DNA from: Streptomyces diastatochromogenes
Lineage (GTDB): Bacteria; Actinomycetota; Actinomycetes; Streptomycetales; Streptomycetaceae
Assembly: GCA_026913215.1 (NCBI GenBank)
Contig: JAPTYK010000001.1
Coordinates: forward strand, 5,704,001-5,768,000
Reading direction: 5' to 3'
Length of the DNA: 64,000 nt
Shown: positions 9,338-19,147 of the stretch, in pieces
Numbering within the stretch: position 1 is the first letter of the stretch
How the letters are laid out: every line of letters begins with the position of its first letter
Position numbers and translations under genes: made by a program
The notes under the pieces: model-generated
Told to the model about the DNA's origin: nothing
What the model saw: the letters and a program-made list of their open reading frames with translations, nothing else
Database searches by the model: none

Positions 9338-9754
9338 TCAGCCGACGAGGTCCACGCGGACGTCGACATTCCCCCCGACCGCCTTCGAGTACGGGCAGCG
9401 GCCGTGGGCGGCGTCGGCGAGCCGCCGCGCCTCGGCGGCGTCGAGACCGGGCAGTTCGACGGTGAGGACCACCGACAGGTGGAAGCCGTCCTCCTCCTTG
9501 TGCAGCGCCACCTCGGCGGTGACGGTGTCGTCCGCCAGCGCGGTGCGGGACTCGCGCGCGGAGACCCGCAGCGCGCTGTGGAAGCAGGCGGCGTAGCCGG
9601 CGGCGAAGAGCTGCTCGGGATTGGTCGCGGTGCCGGAGCCGCCGACGGCCTTGGGGCTCGACAGCGGCAGGTCGAGGAGCCCGTCGGAGGAGCGCACGGC
9701 GCCGTTGCGCCCGTCCCCGGTGGAGGTGACCTCGGCGGTGTAGACGACGGCCAT
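9338..9754 (-). CDS. ohr: Organic hydroperoxide resistance protein, Ohr/OsmC family
   Basis: 138 residues in an intact frame. Ohr enzymes reduce organic peroxides with a reactive cysteine pair. Both cysteines are present in family context: AGYAACFHSALR near residue 58 and HGRCPYSKAV near residue 122. The start at 9754 gives the usual MAVVYTAEVTSTGDGRNG opening. It is divergent from the CaiB-family gene across about 150 bp. No OhrR-type regulator is adjacent. The gene converges with the hem-like operon at the shared terminator. Confidence 0.92.
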   Translation of the reverse strand: MAVVYTAEVTSTGDGRNGAVRSSDGLLDLPLSSPKAVGGSGTATNPEQLFAAGYAACFHSALRVSARESRTALADDTVTAEVALHKEEDGFHLSVVLTVELPGLDAAEARRLADAAHGRCPYSKAVGGNVDVRVDLVG

Positions 9755-9905
9755 TTCGTCATGCCTTTCGACGGCGGAGAAGGGGAATTCCCCCAGTCTC
9801 CGGCGCCGCCGAATTCCCGGCGCTACGGATCTCCGCAGTCCTTTCCGGAGCACCGCCGAATACCGTGGAGGGAATCACCGACCGAAGAATTCAAGGGAGT
9901 TGGCC

Positions 9906-10998
9906 ATGGCAGGACCGCTGACCGGAGTACGCGTACTGGAATTCGCGGGCTCGGCGCCCACCGCGTTCGTCGGCACCGTCCTGTCCGGGCTCGGCGCCGA
10001 TGTCGTACGCGTCGACAGGGCGCCCGCCACCGGGGGCCGACCGGCCCCCGAGGACGGGCGCCCCGGAGAACCCGCTCTCCGGGGCCGCCGCTCCGTCGCC
10101 CTCGACCTCAAGAGCCCCGAGGGCATCGAGCGGGCGCTCGCGCTCGCCGAGCACGCCGACCTCCTCGTCGAGGGCTTCCGCCCCGGCGTCGCCGACCGCC
10201 TCGGCATCGGCCCCGGGGCGGCCCTCGCCCGCAACCCGCGCCTGGTGTACGGGCGGCTCAGCGGCTGGGGCGGCGAGGGCGAGTGGGCCGGGCGCGCCGC
10301 CCACGACCTCGCGGTCCTGGCCCTGACCGGCGCCCTCGACACCGACCCCGCGACCGGGGCACCGGTGCCGCCCCGACCGCGTACCTCTCCAGCTTCGCCG
10401 GCGGCGCCAACGCCCATGTCCACGGGCTGCTCGCCGCGCTCCACGAGCGGGAGCGCTCGGGCCGGGGCCAGGTCGTCGACACCGCCCTCGCGGACGGCGC
10501 CGCCCTGATCGCCACCCTCGTCCACCAGTGGCGCGCGGTCCCCGGCAACCACACCGTCACCGACGCCCCGCACTACACCTTCTACGCCGCCGCCGACGGC
10601 CGCCACCTCGCCGTCGCCGCCATCGAACCCCGGCTCTACCAGAACCTCCTGGAGCAGCTGGGCCTGACGGAGGCGGACGGGCTCCCCGACCGCGCCGACC
10701 CGGCCGCCTGGCCCGAGCTGCGCGCCCTGATCGCCGCCCGCTTCGCCACCGAGGACCGCGCGCACTGGGTCAAGGCCTTCGACGCCGTGGACGCGGGCGT
10801 GGCCCCGTCCTGACCGCCGAGGAAGCCGCCCGCCACCACCAGCTGGCCGCGCGCGGCTCCTTCGTGGAGATCGGCGGCACCCTCCAGCCCGCCCCGCCTC
10901 CCGCTTCGGCCGCACCCCTCCGCGACCCCGTCCCGCGCCCCGCTCCCCGGGAGCACACGGACGAGGTCCTCGCCGAATGGACTCAGGCCTCCAGGTAG
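9906..10998 (+). CDS. CaiB/BaiF-family CoA transferase or alpha-methylacyl-CoA racemase homologue (frame broken)
   Basis: About 365 residues with breaks near 10370, 10800 and 10905. ATG 9906 is preceded by AGGGAG. The N-terminus (GVRVLEFAGSAPTAFVGTVLSGLGADVVRVD) and the middle (DLLVEGFRPGVADRLGIG) are typical of class III CoA transferases and alpha-methylacyl-CoA racemases. The C-terminal GEHTDEVLAEW is recovered when the last break is corrected. The His of the racemase pair is retained (RAAHDLAVLALTGALD), but the stretch that usually contains the catalytic Asp (GDFGGG) reads LSSFAGG. It could accept CoA thioesters from the nearby NDP-forming ligase, but it is on a separate transcript. The end overlaps the convergent response-regulator gene. 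Confidence 0.7.
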
Positions 10999-11627
10999 CG
11001 CAGCACGGCCAGGATCCGCCGGCTGTAGCCGTCGGTCCGGTGCAGCTCCAGCTTGTCGAAGACCGCGTTGAGGTACTTCTCCACCGCGCTCAGCGACAGG
11101 TGCAGCTGCCGTGCGATGGCCGCGTTCGTGTAGCCCTGGGCCAGCACCTCCAGGACCTCCCGCTCGCGCGGGGTGAGCCGGGCCAGCGGATCGGCGTGGG
11201 TGCTGCGCACGACGAGCTGGTGCACGACCTCCGGGTCGATCGCCGCCCCGCCCGCGTGGATCCGCTCCAGCGCGTCGAGGAACTCCTCGACCTGCGCCAC
11301 CCGGTCCTTGAGGAGGTAGCCGACCCGTTCCGCGCCGGCGGCGAGCAGCCGGGCCGCGTAGCTGCGCTCGACGTACTGCGAGAGCACGAGCACGCCCGTC
11401 TCCGGCAGCCGCTCGCGGATCTCCACGGCGGCCCGCAGCCCCTCGTCGGTGTGGGTCGGCGGCATCCGGATGTCGGCGACCACGACGTCCGGGCGCCGCG
11501 CCTCCACCTCGGCGACGAGGGTCCCGGCGTCGCCGAAGGCGGCGAGCACCTCGTGGCCCTCCTCGACGAGCAGCCGCACCAGGCCCTCCCGCAGCAGGGT
11601 CGAGTCCTCGGCCAGGATCACGCGCAC
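10983..11627 (-). CDS. NarL/LuxR-family response regulator
   Basis: 214 residues, intact. The receiver domain at residues 1-120 has the acidic pair VILAEDS, the phosphoacceptor Asp in DVVVADIRMPP and the conserved Lys in YLLKDRV. The C-terminal LuxR helix-turn-helix reads LTPREREVLEVLAQGYTNAA. GTG 11627 lies inside the end of the kinase gene (10-base overlap), so the two are coupled. An apparent in-frame continuation into the kinase upstream is an artefact of a lost base near 11655. Confidence 0.9.
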   Translation of the reverse strand: MRVILAEDSTLLREGLVRLLVEEGHEVLAAFGDAGTLVAEVEARRPDVVVADIRMPPTHTDEGLRAAVEIRERLPETGVLVLSQYVERSYAARLLAAGAERVGYLLKDRVAQVEEFLDALERIHAGGAAIDPEVVHQLVVRSTHADPLARLTPREREVLEVLAQGYTNAAIARQLHLSLSAVEKYLNAVFDKLELHRTDGYSRRILAVLRYLEA

Positions 11628-12746
11628 GGCAGCTCCGCGACAAGAGTGGTGGGTCCCCGAGGGGCTGTCGACGCGCAGGGTCCCGTCCAGCGCGGCGACC
11701 CGGCTGCGCAGCCCGGTGAGCCCGCTGCCCGCCGGGTCCGCGCCGCCCCGGCCGTCGTCCTCGACCCGCACGGACAGCAGCGGGCCGACGCGCGTCACGT
11801 GGACGGAGACGGCGGAGGCGGCGGAATGCTTGGCGGCGTTCGTGACCGCCTCCGAGACCACGAAGTACGCGGCGGTCTCCACCGCCGGGGCAGCGGCGCG
11901 TCCCCGCCTCGAAGCGGACGCGCAGCGGGATCCCGCAGCGCTGCGCCACCCCGCCGAGGGCCTCTTCGAGCCCCAGGCTGTCGAGGGCCGCGGGATACAC
12001 CCGCCAGGCCACGTCCCGCAGCTCCGCCAGCACGTCCTGGGCCTCCCGGTGCGCCTGCCGCAGCAGGGCGTCGGCCTGCTCCGGGTCGCGCTCCCGGCCC
12101 CGCCGCGCCCGGCCCAGCAGCATCGCCAGGGCCACGAGCCGCTGCTGGACGCCGTCGTGGAGGTCGCGCTCGATGCGCCGGCGCTCGGTGTCCACGGCCC
12201 GGACCACGGCGGCCCGGCTGAGGGCGAGCTCGTCGATGCGCCGCCGCAGCAGCTCCTGCTCGGAGGGCCCGAAGCACGCGCGCGCGAGGCGGGCGTCGAG
12301 CGCGCTCAGCGCGTACAGACCCTGGACGTCGAGGAAGAGCAGGACCCCGCCGAGGAGCAGCTGCCCGAGGAGCTCGGTCCAGCCGAGCGAGCCGCGGACC
12401 AGGCCCCGGACGAGCAGGACGGCCAGGACCTCCCCGAAGACGAGGAGCCCGAGGACGATCCCGGTCACCAGACCGGCCCCCACACGGGCCGCGAGATAGC
12501 GCAGGAGCCGCCGTTCGGGGACCTCGTACGGGCCGGGAAGCGGTCCCCGAAGAAGACCGAGCGGCGGCCGCGCTCCAGGTCGGCGAGCCGGCGGGCCCAG
12601 GCCATCAGGGCGGGCCGGGCGCGGGGCCACAGCAGGAAGGGGCCGAGGACGGCGCCGGAGACCAGCAGGAGGAGGGAGCTGAGGCAGCCGAGCAGCACGC
12701 CGACGAACCGCCGGCCCGCCGAAGCCTCCCCCTCGCTCCCTCGCAT
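11618..12746 (-). CDS. Sensor histidine kinase, HisKA_3 type
   Basis: About 377 residues with breaks near 12540, 11895 and 11655. The N-terminal half has two hydrophobic blocks (GVLLGCLSSLLLLVSGAVLG near residue 20, and GLVTGIVLGLLVFGEVLAVL near residue 100), consistent with a membrane sensor that has little extracellular part. The dimerisation helix contains the phosphoacceptor His in RRIERDLHDGVQQRLVALAM. The ATPase domain shows SEAVTNAAKHS (N box) and VEDDGRGGAD (G1), then GLRSRVAALDG. Partner of the adjacent response regulator; the signal is unknown. Confidence 0.85.
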
Positions 12747-12790
12747 GGTCCCGGAGCCTACTTCGTGCGGTACGGGCGTCCGTTTCCCGG

Positions 12791-13470
12791 TCACGAGGCA
12801 CGGCGGTGCCGGGCCCGCCCGCGCCCCCGGAGCCGTACGGCGAGGAACGCGGCCAGGGCCACGAGGACCAGCACCAGGACGGCCTTGGACAGCACGCCCA
12901 CGTATCCCTCGACCAGGTCCCAGCGGTCCCCGAGCCAGTAACCGGCCAGGACGAGGACGCTGTTCCAGATCAGACTGCCGGCGGTCGTCAGCGCCACGAA
13001 CACGGGCATCGGCATCCGCTCGACCCCGGCGGGCACGGAGATCAGACTCCGGAAGATGGGCACCATCCTGCCCAGGAACACCGCCTTGGTGCCGTGCCGG
13101 GCGAACCACCGCTCGGTGCGTTCCAGATCGGAGACCTTCACCAGCGGCAGCCGGGCCCAGAGCGCGTGCATCCGCCGCTGCCCGAAGAGCGCGCCGATCC
13201 AGTAGAGGGCCACCGCCCCGACCACCGAACCCAGCGTCGTCCAGAACAGCGCCGAGGCGAGGCTCAGCACCCCTGCCCGGCGGCGAAGCCCGTCAGGGGC
13301 AGGATCACCTCGCTGGGCAGCGGCGGGAAGAGGTTCTCCAGCGCGATGGCGAGCCCGGCGCCGGGCCCGCCCAGCGCCTCGACGAGTCCGGTGGCCCACC
13401 CGGCGAACCCGCCGGCGGGCTCCCCGTCCAGGGCCAGGGCGGAGTGGGAGACGAGCGAGATGATCGGCAC
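12791..13470 (-). CDS. DedA/SNARE-associated family membrane protein
   Basis: About 227 residues with one break near 13272. Family landmarks: ENLFPPLPSEVILPLTGF in the first reentrant segment, GRMVPIFRSLISVPAGVERM in the second, then two C-terminal membrane helices and an Arg-rich tail. DedA proteins are linked to lipid (undecaprenyl phosphate or phospholipid) transport and membrane homeostasis. GTG 13470 is chosen because GGAG is correctly spaced upstream; an upstream ATG at 13542 is less plausible. It lies upstream of, and in the same direction as, the two-component pair. Confidence 0.8.
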
Positions 13471-13652
13471 GGCGGATCTCCAGGGCGACGAGCGGCTTCC
13501 CGGGGCCCTGCGCCCCGGCACCGTCCACGCTAGAAATCCCACCTCACCCCCGGTACGAGGCTTCCCGCCCGCCCTCCCTGCGGAAAACCGCAGGGGCGGG
13601 CCGGGCTCCCGCGCGGGACGGGGGCGCCCGCGGACCGCCTACCCTTGGACAC

Positions 13653-15173
13653 ATGACGAGCAGCAGCGACCGGAGCACCGCAGTGAGCGTTGACGGCACC
13701 AAGACCTACGAGATCCGCACCTACGGGTGCCAGATGAACGTCCACGACTCCGAGCGGCTCTCCGGTCTGCTGGAAGAGGCGGGTTACGTCCGGGCCCCCA
13801 AGGGCGCGGACGGCGACGCCGACGTCGTCGTCTTCAACACCTGCGCGGTCCGCGAGAACGCCGACAACAAGCTCTACGGCAACCTCGGCCGGCTCGCCCC
13901 CATGAAGACCACGCGCCCCGGCATGCAGATCGCCGTCGGCGGCTGTCTCGCCCAGAAGGACCGCGACACCATCGTCAAGAAGGCCCCCTGGGTCGACGTG
14001 GTCTTCGGCACGCACAACATCGGCAAGCTGCCGGTCCTCCTGGAGCGCGCCCGCGTCCAGGAGGAGGCGCAGATCGAGATCGCCGAGTCCCTGGAGGCCT
14101 TCCCCTCCACGCTGCCGACCCGCCGCGAGTCCGCGTACGCCGCCTGGGTCTCGATCTCCGTCGGCTGCAACAACACCTGCACCTTCTGCATCGTTCCCGC
14201 CCTGCGCGGCAAGGAGGAGGACCGCCGCCCCGGCGACATCCTCGCCGAGATCGAGGCGCTCGTCGCCGAGGGCGTCTCCGAGATCACCCTGCTCGGCCAG
14301 AACGTCAACGCGTACGGCTCCGACCTGGGCGACCGCGAGGCCTTCTCCAAGCTGCTGCGCGCCTGCGGCCAGATCGAGGGCCTGGAGCGGGTCCGCTTCA
14401 CCTCCCCGCACCCCCGCGACTTCACCGACGACGTCATCGCGGCCATGGCCGAGACGCCGAACGTCATGCCGCAGCTGCACATGCCGCTCCAGTCCGGCTC
14501 GGACTCCATCCTCAAGGCCATGCGCCGCTCCTACCGGCAGGAGCGTTTCCTCGGCATCCTGGAGAAGGTCCGCGCGTCCATCCCGCACGCGGCCATCTCC
14601 ACCGACATCATCGTGGGCTTCCCCGGCGAGACCGAGGAGGACTTCGAGCAGACGATGCACACCGTCCGCGAGGCCCGCTTCGCGAACGCCTTCACCTTCC
14701 AGTACTCCAAGCGCCCCGGCACCCCGGCCGCGACCATGGAGGGCCAGATCCCCAAGGAGGTCGTGCAGGAGCGCTACATGCGCCTGGTCGCCCTCCAGGA
14801 GGAGATCTCCTGGGAGGAGAACAAGAAGCAGGTCGGCCGCACCCTGGAGGTCATGGTCGCCGAGGGCGAGGGCCGCAAGGACGGCGAGACCCACCGCCTC
14901 TCGGGCCGCGCCCCCGACAACCGGCTCGTCCACTTCACCAAGCCGGCGCAGGACGTCCGCCCCGGCGACGTCGTGACCGTCGAGATCACCTACGCCGCCC
15001 CCCACCACCTCCTCGCCGAGGGCGAGGTCTCCGCGGTCCGCCGCACCCGCGCCGGCGACGCCTGGGAGAAGCGCACCGCCGCCCCAAGCCCACCGGCGTC
15101 CTCCTCGGCCTCCCGCAGATCGGCGCCCCGCCCCCTGCCCCCCGCCGAGACCCCGGCCTGCGGCACGCACTGA
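13653..15173 (+). CDS. miaB: tRNA-2-methylthio-N6-dimethylallyladenosine synthase
   Basis: 506 residues. Radical-SAM methylthiotransferase acting on i6A37 of tRNA. The N-terminal UPF0004 domain has TYGCQMNVHDSE, NTCAVRENADNK and GGCLAQKD (three Cys for the auxiliary cluster). The radical SAM motif is SVGCNNTCTFCIVP, and a TRAM domain lies near residues 400-465. From about residue 475 the sequence is out of register between two breaks (about 15085, where five C have become four, and about 15145), after which the original frame returns. The last 30 residues in the raw reading are therefore partly wrong. miaA, which makes the MiaB substrate, lies 1.2 kb downstream. Confidence 0.95.
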   Translation: MTSSSDRSTAVSVDGTKTYEIRTYGCQMNVHDSERLSGLLEEAGYVRAPKGADGDADVVVFNTCAVRENADNKLYGNLGRLAPMKTTRPGMQIAVGGCLAQKDRDTIVKKAPWVDVVFGTHNIGKLPVLLERARVQEEAQIEIAESLEAFPSTLPTRRESAYAAWVSISVGCNNTCTFCIVPALRGKEEDRRPGDILAEIEALVAEGVSEITLLGQNVNAYGSDLGDREAFSKLLRACGQIEGLERVRFTSPHPRDFTDDVIAAMAETPNVMPQLHMPLQSGSDSILKAMRRSYRQERFLGILEKVRASIPHAAISTDIIVGFPGETEEDFEQTMHTVREARFANAFTFQYSKRPGTPAATMEGQIPKEVVQERYMRLVALQEEISWEENKKQVGRTLEVMVAEGEGRKDGETHRLSGRAPDNRLVHFTKPAQDVRPGDVVTVEITYAAPHHLLAEGEVSAVRRTRAGDAWEKRTAAPSPPASSSASRRSAPRPLPPAETPACGTH

Positions 15174-15244
15174 CCGGAAGCCGCGGGGCGGTGCGCTCCG
15201 CTCACGACGAGAAAGCCACCGCCCCGCACAGTAGGCTGCCGATC

Positions 15245-15946
15245 ATGCTTGTCGCCGCAGCCGTCTGCCCCGCCCGCCCCTCCTCCTGCCCGAGGTCGCG
15301 ACCGGCGCCGCCCCGAGCTCGACGCCGCGCGGACGGCCTGCGCGGACGCCGTCGGGCTGCTCGCCGCGGCCCGCCCCGACCGGCTGTACGTGGTCGGGCC
15401 CGCCGCCGAGGGCGGCGTCCACCCGGCCGGGGCGGAGGGCTCCTTCGCCGGATTCGGCGTCGACCTCTCCGTGCGGCTGGGGAGGGACCGGCCGACGGCG
15501 CCGCCCGCCCCTGCCCGTCTCCCTCGCCGTGGGCGCCTGGCTCCTCGCCCGCGCCCGGTGGGCCGACGCGCCGATCGAGGGCCTGGCCGTGGCCGGGTCG
15601 ACGCCGGCGGACGACTGCGCCGCCACCGGCCGACGGCTCGCCGCCTCGGCCGAACGCGTCGCCCTCCTGGTGATGGGCGACGGCAGCGCCTGCCGGACCG
15701 TGAAGGCCCCCGGCTACCTGGACGAGCGGGCCGAGGGCTTCGACGCGGAGGCCGCCCGGGCGCTCGGCACGGCCGACGCGGCCGCGCTGCTCGCGCTGGA
15801 CGCCGGACTGGCCGAGGAGCTGCAGGCGGCGGCCGCGCGCCCTGGCAGGTCCTCGCGGGCGCCGCCGAGGGCGCGGGGCTGGACGGCCGCCTGCTCTTCG
15901 AGGACGCCCCTACGGCGTCGGGTACTTCGTGGCGACCTGGTCCTGA
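15245..15946 (+). CDS. Class III extradiol dioxygenase-like protein of unknown role
   Basis: About 235 residues across breaks near 15280, 15500 and 15835. It begins MLVAAAVCPAPPLLLPEVA and ends APYGVGYFVATWS. I recognise it as a conserved actinobacterial protein of the LigB-fold (extradiol dioxygenase subunit B-like) group that usually sits between miaB and miaA; this context is retained. A VMGDGSACRT segment lies near residue 135. No biochemical function is assigned to my knowledge. Its frequent pairing with tRNA-modification genes is suggestive only. Confidence 0.6.
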
Positions 15947-15965
15947 GACCCGGGGACGACGGGCG

Positions 15966-16231
15966 TCAGGCGGCCGGCGGAGGCGGCGGCGGTGTCGCGT
16001 CCCCGCTCCCGGGCGTGCCGTCGTCCTTGTGACCGATCCGGTCGATGGCCTCCTTCGCCTTGCCCGTACCGGACTGGATCTTGTCGCTGTACTTGCCCTT
16101 GGTCTTCTCGTCGACCATCTTCGCGGCCTTGTCCAGGCCGTGGTCGATCTTCTCCCGTGCTGCTGCGCGAGGTCCGCGACCTTGTCCTTGGCCGGGGCGA
16201 GCTTGGCCTTCAGCGAATCCAGGAGACCCAT
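15966..16231 (-). CDS. MT0933-like antitoxin-family small protein
   Basis: About 88 residues with one break near 16162. It begins MGLLDSLKAKLAPAKDKVADLAQQHG and is rich in Lys, Ala and Asp, with a helical, amphipathic pattern and a proline-rich C-terminus (ATPPPPPPAA). This matches the small actinobacterial protein family named after M. tuberculosis MT0933 (Rv0909). No toxin gene is adjacent on either strand, so a toxin-antitoxin role is not supported here. It is convergent with the dioxygenase-like gene and divergent from miaA. Confidence 0.65.
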
Positions 16232-16413
16232 GGGGCACCTTCCCTCCACGGGCCCGGGGCCCGTGTTCCGAGTCCCGCCGCGTGCGGCGGAACGTTACAA
16301 AACGCCCGTATCCACTCCATAGCGTACTCGGATGGAGCGGCTCCGTGGTGGTCGGCGGCCGGAACCCCGTCGCGGGCGACGGGGCAGGGCCGGAGGTTTG
16401 CGAGACTGGGGCG

Positions 16414-17351
16414 GTGAGAAGCGCAGCTCCCGCCCCGCGGGTCATCGCCGTCGTCGGCCCCACGGCGGCCGGAAAGTCCGATCTGGGTGTATTCCTGGCC
16501 CAGCAGCTCGGCGGCGAGGTCGTCAACGCCGACTCGATGCAGCTCTACCGGGGGATGGACATCGGAACCGCCAAGCTGACGCTGGAGGAGCGCGGCGGCG
16601 TCCCGCACCACCTCCTCGACATCTGGGACGTCACCGAGGCCGCCAGCGTCGCCGAGTACCAGCGCCTCGCCCGCGCCGAGATCGACCGGCTGCTCGCCGC
16701 CGGCCGCACCCGGTCCTCGTCGGCGGTTCCGGACTGTACGTACGGGGAGCCGTCGACGCCCTGGAGTTCCCCGGCACCGACCCCGCCGTCCGGGCCCGCC
16801 TGGAAGCCGAACTGGAGGAGCGCGGCTCCGGCGTCCTGCACGCCCGGCTCGCCGGGGCCGACCCCGACGCGGCCCGCGCGATCCTGCCCAGCAACGGACG
16901 CCGCATCGTCCGGGCCCTGGAGGTGATCGAGATCACCGGCAAGCCCTTCACCGCCAACCTCCCGGGCCCCGACTCCGTCTACGACACCGTCCAGATCGGC
17001 GTCGACGTGGCCCGCCCCGAACTCGACGAGCGGATCACCACGCGCGTGGACCGCATGTGGGAGGCCGGCCTCGTCGACGAGGTGCGCGCCCTGGAGGCGC
17101 GAGGACTGCGCGAGGGACGCACGGCGGCCCGCGCCCTCGGTTACCAGCAGGTGCTCGCGGCGCTCGCGGGGGAGTGCACCGAGGACGAGGCGCGCGCCGA
17201 GACCGTGCGGGCCACGAAGCGCTTCGCCCGCCGCCAGGACTCGTGGTTCCGCCGCGACCCGCGCGTGCACTGGCTCAGCGGAGCCGCCGACCACCGGGGG
17301 GAACTCCCGCGGGAGGCGCTGTCGTTGGTCGAACGAGCGGTTACAGCCTGA
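16414..17351 (+). CDS. miaA: tRNA dimethylallyltransferase
   Basis: About 312 residues after restoring one C near 16710 (ACCCGG should read ACCCCGG), which recovers TPVLVGGSGLYVRG. The P-loop is VVGPTAAGKSDLG; the DSMQLYRGMDIGTAKLT segment binds the tRNA and the active site. It adds a dimethylallyl group to A37 of tRNAs reading UNN codons, and MiaB then thiomethylates it. The GTG start gives MRSAAPAPRVIAVVGPT. Confidence 0.93.
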
Positions 17352-17453
17352 TCACGTGATGGCATCGGGACGCACTGCCCGTCATTTCGGCGGTCATGAG
17401 CGTGCCATCATCGAGCATCGATCGACCAAGTGAAGTCCGAGTGGGGAGGGCGC

Positions 17454-17975
17454 GTGGCGATGGAGGCCGGCCCTCGCGACAGAGAACAGCACGAGGCGGC
17501 CCTGGGTGACCCGACGGCGGATCCGTCGGGCGGCACGCCAGGCCACCCGCACCCGACGGACGACGCCCCCTCAGGGCCCCAGGACTGACCCCGGACGGCC
17601 CCGACGACGCCGTGGGCACCACCGTCGAGGTCGACGCCGACGAGGTCGAGGTCGAGCTGCGCCCCAGCGCCGGCTGCGGATCTGGCAGCTCGCCCCGATC
17701 GTGGGCCTGGCCGCCGTCGGCTCGCTGATGTTCGCCTTCCCGCTCGCCTTCGGCTCGGGGACGGCGGCGCCGTCGTCGCCATGCTCGGCCTGCTCATCAG
17801 CTCCTGCGCCGCGGGCTGGGGCATGATGGCCGCCCGCAAGGTCGGCTACACCTGGCCGGGACTCCCGCAGCGCGGCTCGGGCGAGCGCCCGGACTGGCGC
17901 GTCCTCGCCCTGTACCTCTCGACGATCGCTGCCCTCGTGGCCCTCGCCGTCTGGCGCGTCGCCCGCCTCCGCTGA
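17454..17975 (+). CDS. Conserved actinobacterial membrane protein, unknown function
   Basis: About 174 residues when read across breaks near 17580, 17670 and 17765. GTG 17454 follows GGGAGGG. The N-terminal third is hydrophilic and rich in Asp, Pro and Gly, with an acidic stretch (VEVDADEVEVEL). Three hydrophobic segments follow: APIVGLAAVGSLMFAFPLAF, VVAMLGLLISSCAAGWGMMAA and VLALYLSTIAALVALAVW. I know of no assigned function. It lies between miaA and dapF. Confidence 0.6.
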
Positions 17976-18096
17976 GACCACCGCGCGGGCCCGGTCGGGC
18001 AGGGGCCCGAGGGGTGGGGCCCGAGCGCGCGGGGTGCGGGGACCGGCCCGTGGACAGGACGGGTCCGTGGTGGGCCCGCCCCGTACAGTTGATCGC

Positions 18097-18972
18097 GTGA
18101 CCAGCACGCAGACCTCAGCAATCCCCTTCCTCAAGGGCCACGGCACCGAGAACGACTTCGTGATCGTGCCCGACGCGGAGAACGCGGTCGACCTGCCCGC
18201 CGCCCTCGTGGCGCGGCTCTGCGACCGCCGGGCGGCATCGGGGGCGACGGGCTGCTGCACGTCGTGCGCAGCGCCGCCCACCCGACGCGCGCCACCTGGC
18301 CGACGAGGCGGAGTGGTTCATGGACTACCGCAACGCCGACGGCTCCGTCGCCGAGATGTGCGGGAACGGGGTCCGGGTCTTCGCCCGCTACCTGGAGCAC
18401 GCGGGACACGTCACCGCCGGCGAGGTCGCCGTCGCCACCCGTGGCGGCGTCAAGCACGTCCACCTGGACAAGGACGGCTCCGTCACCGTCGCCATGGGCC
18501 GCGCGGTCCTCCCCGAGGCCGGCGTCACCGTCACCGTCGACGGCCGCAGCTGGCCCGCGCGCAACGTGAACATGGGCAACCCGCACGCGGTCGCCTTCGT
18601 CGAGGACCTCGCCCACGCCGGGACCCTCTACGACGAGCCGCCCTACGCGCCCGCCGCGGTCTACCCGGACGGGGTGAACATCGAGTTCGTCGCCGACCGG
18701 GGCCCCGCCACGTCGCCATGCGCGTCCACGAGCGCGGCGCCGCCGAGACCCGCTCCTGCGGCACCGGCGCCTGCGCCGTCGCCGTCGCCACCGCCCGCCG
18801 GGACGGCCTCGACCCCGCCGAGAGCGGCACCCCCGTCACGTACACCGTGGACGTCCTCGGCGGGACCCTGGTCATCACCGAGCACCCCGACGGCCGCATC
18901 GACATGACCGGACCGGCCGTCATCGTCGCCGAGGGCACCCTCGACCCGGCGTGGCTGACGCCCGACGCGTGA
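18097..18972 (+). CDS. dapF: Diaminopimelate epimerase
   Basis: About 293 residues with breaks near 18230, 18285 and 18712. It interconverts LL- and meso-diaminopimelate for lysine and peptidoglycan synthesis. The two catalytic cysteines are in AEMCGNGVRVFARY and TRSCGTGACAVAVA. Other landmarks are KGHGTENDFVIVPD at the start and NVNMGNPHAVAFV. Restoring a G near 18230 gives RRAGIGGDGLLHV, as in the family. The GTG start is preceded by a typical spacer. It is a monocistronic-looking gene with a 175-bp gap before rshA. Confidence 0.93.
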   Translation: MTSTQTSAIPFLKGHGTENDFVIVPDAENAVDLPAALVARLCDRRAASGATGCCTSCAAPPTRRAPPGRRGGVVHGLPQRRRLRRRDVRERGPGLRPLPGARGTRHRRRGRRRHPWRRQARPPGQGRLRHRRHGPRGPPRGRRHRHRRRPQLARAQREHGQPARGRLRRGPRPRRDPLRRAALRARRGLPGRGEHRVRRRPGPRHVAMRVHERGAAETRSCGTGACAVAVATARRDGLDPAESGTPVTYTVDVLGGTLVITEHPDGRIDMTGPAVIVAEGTLDPAWLTPDA

Positions 18973-19147
18973 TCACGCGCGACGAAATCGAAACTGTCAA
19001 CGACTGATTTGTCGCTCGAATGGGTGATCCGATTCACGCTGAGCGAGAGCGTGACTGCGCCACGTGGTGGGGTCGGTAGCATCAAGCACCGGCCCCCCGG
19101 GCACGCCTGGCCCGCCCACCGCCGGTCGATTCCGCCGGAGGTGCCCC

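Noticed and set aside
13530..15170. A 546-codon minus-strand frame opposite miaB
   Set aside because: Composition is that of an antisense shadow of a GC-rich gene (V/G/A/L/D-rich with no domain) and miaB is certain.
15966..16231. Toxin-antitoxin module
   Set aside because: The antitoxin-family protein has no partner gene within a gene's length on either side.
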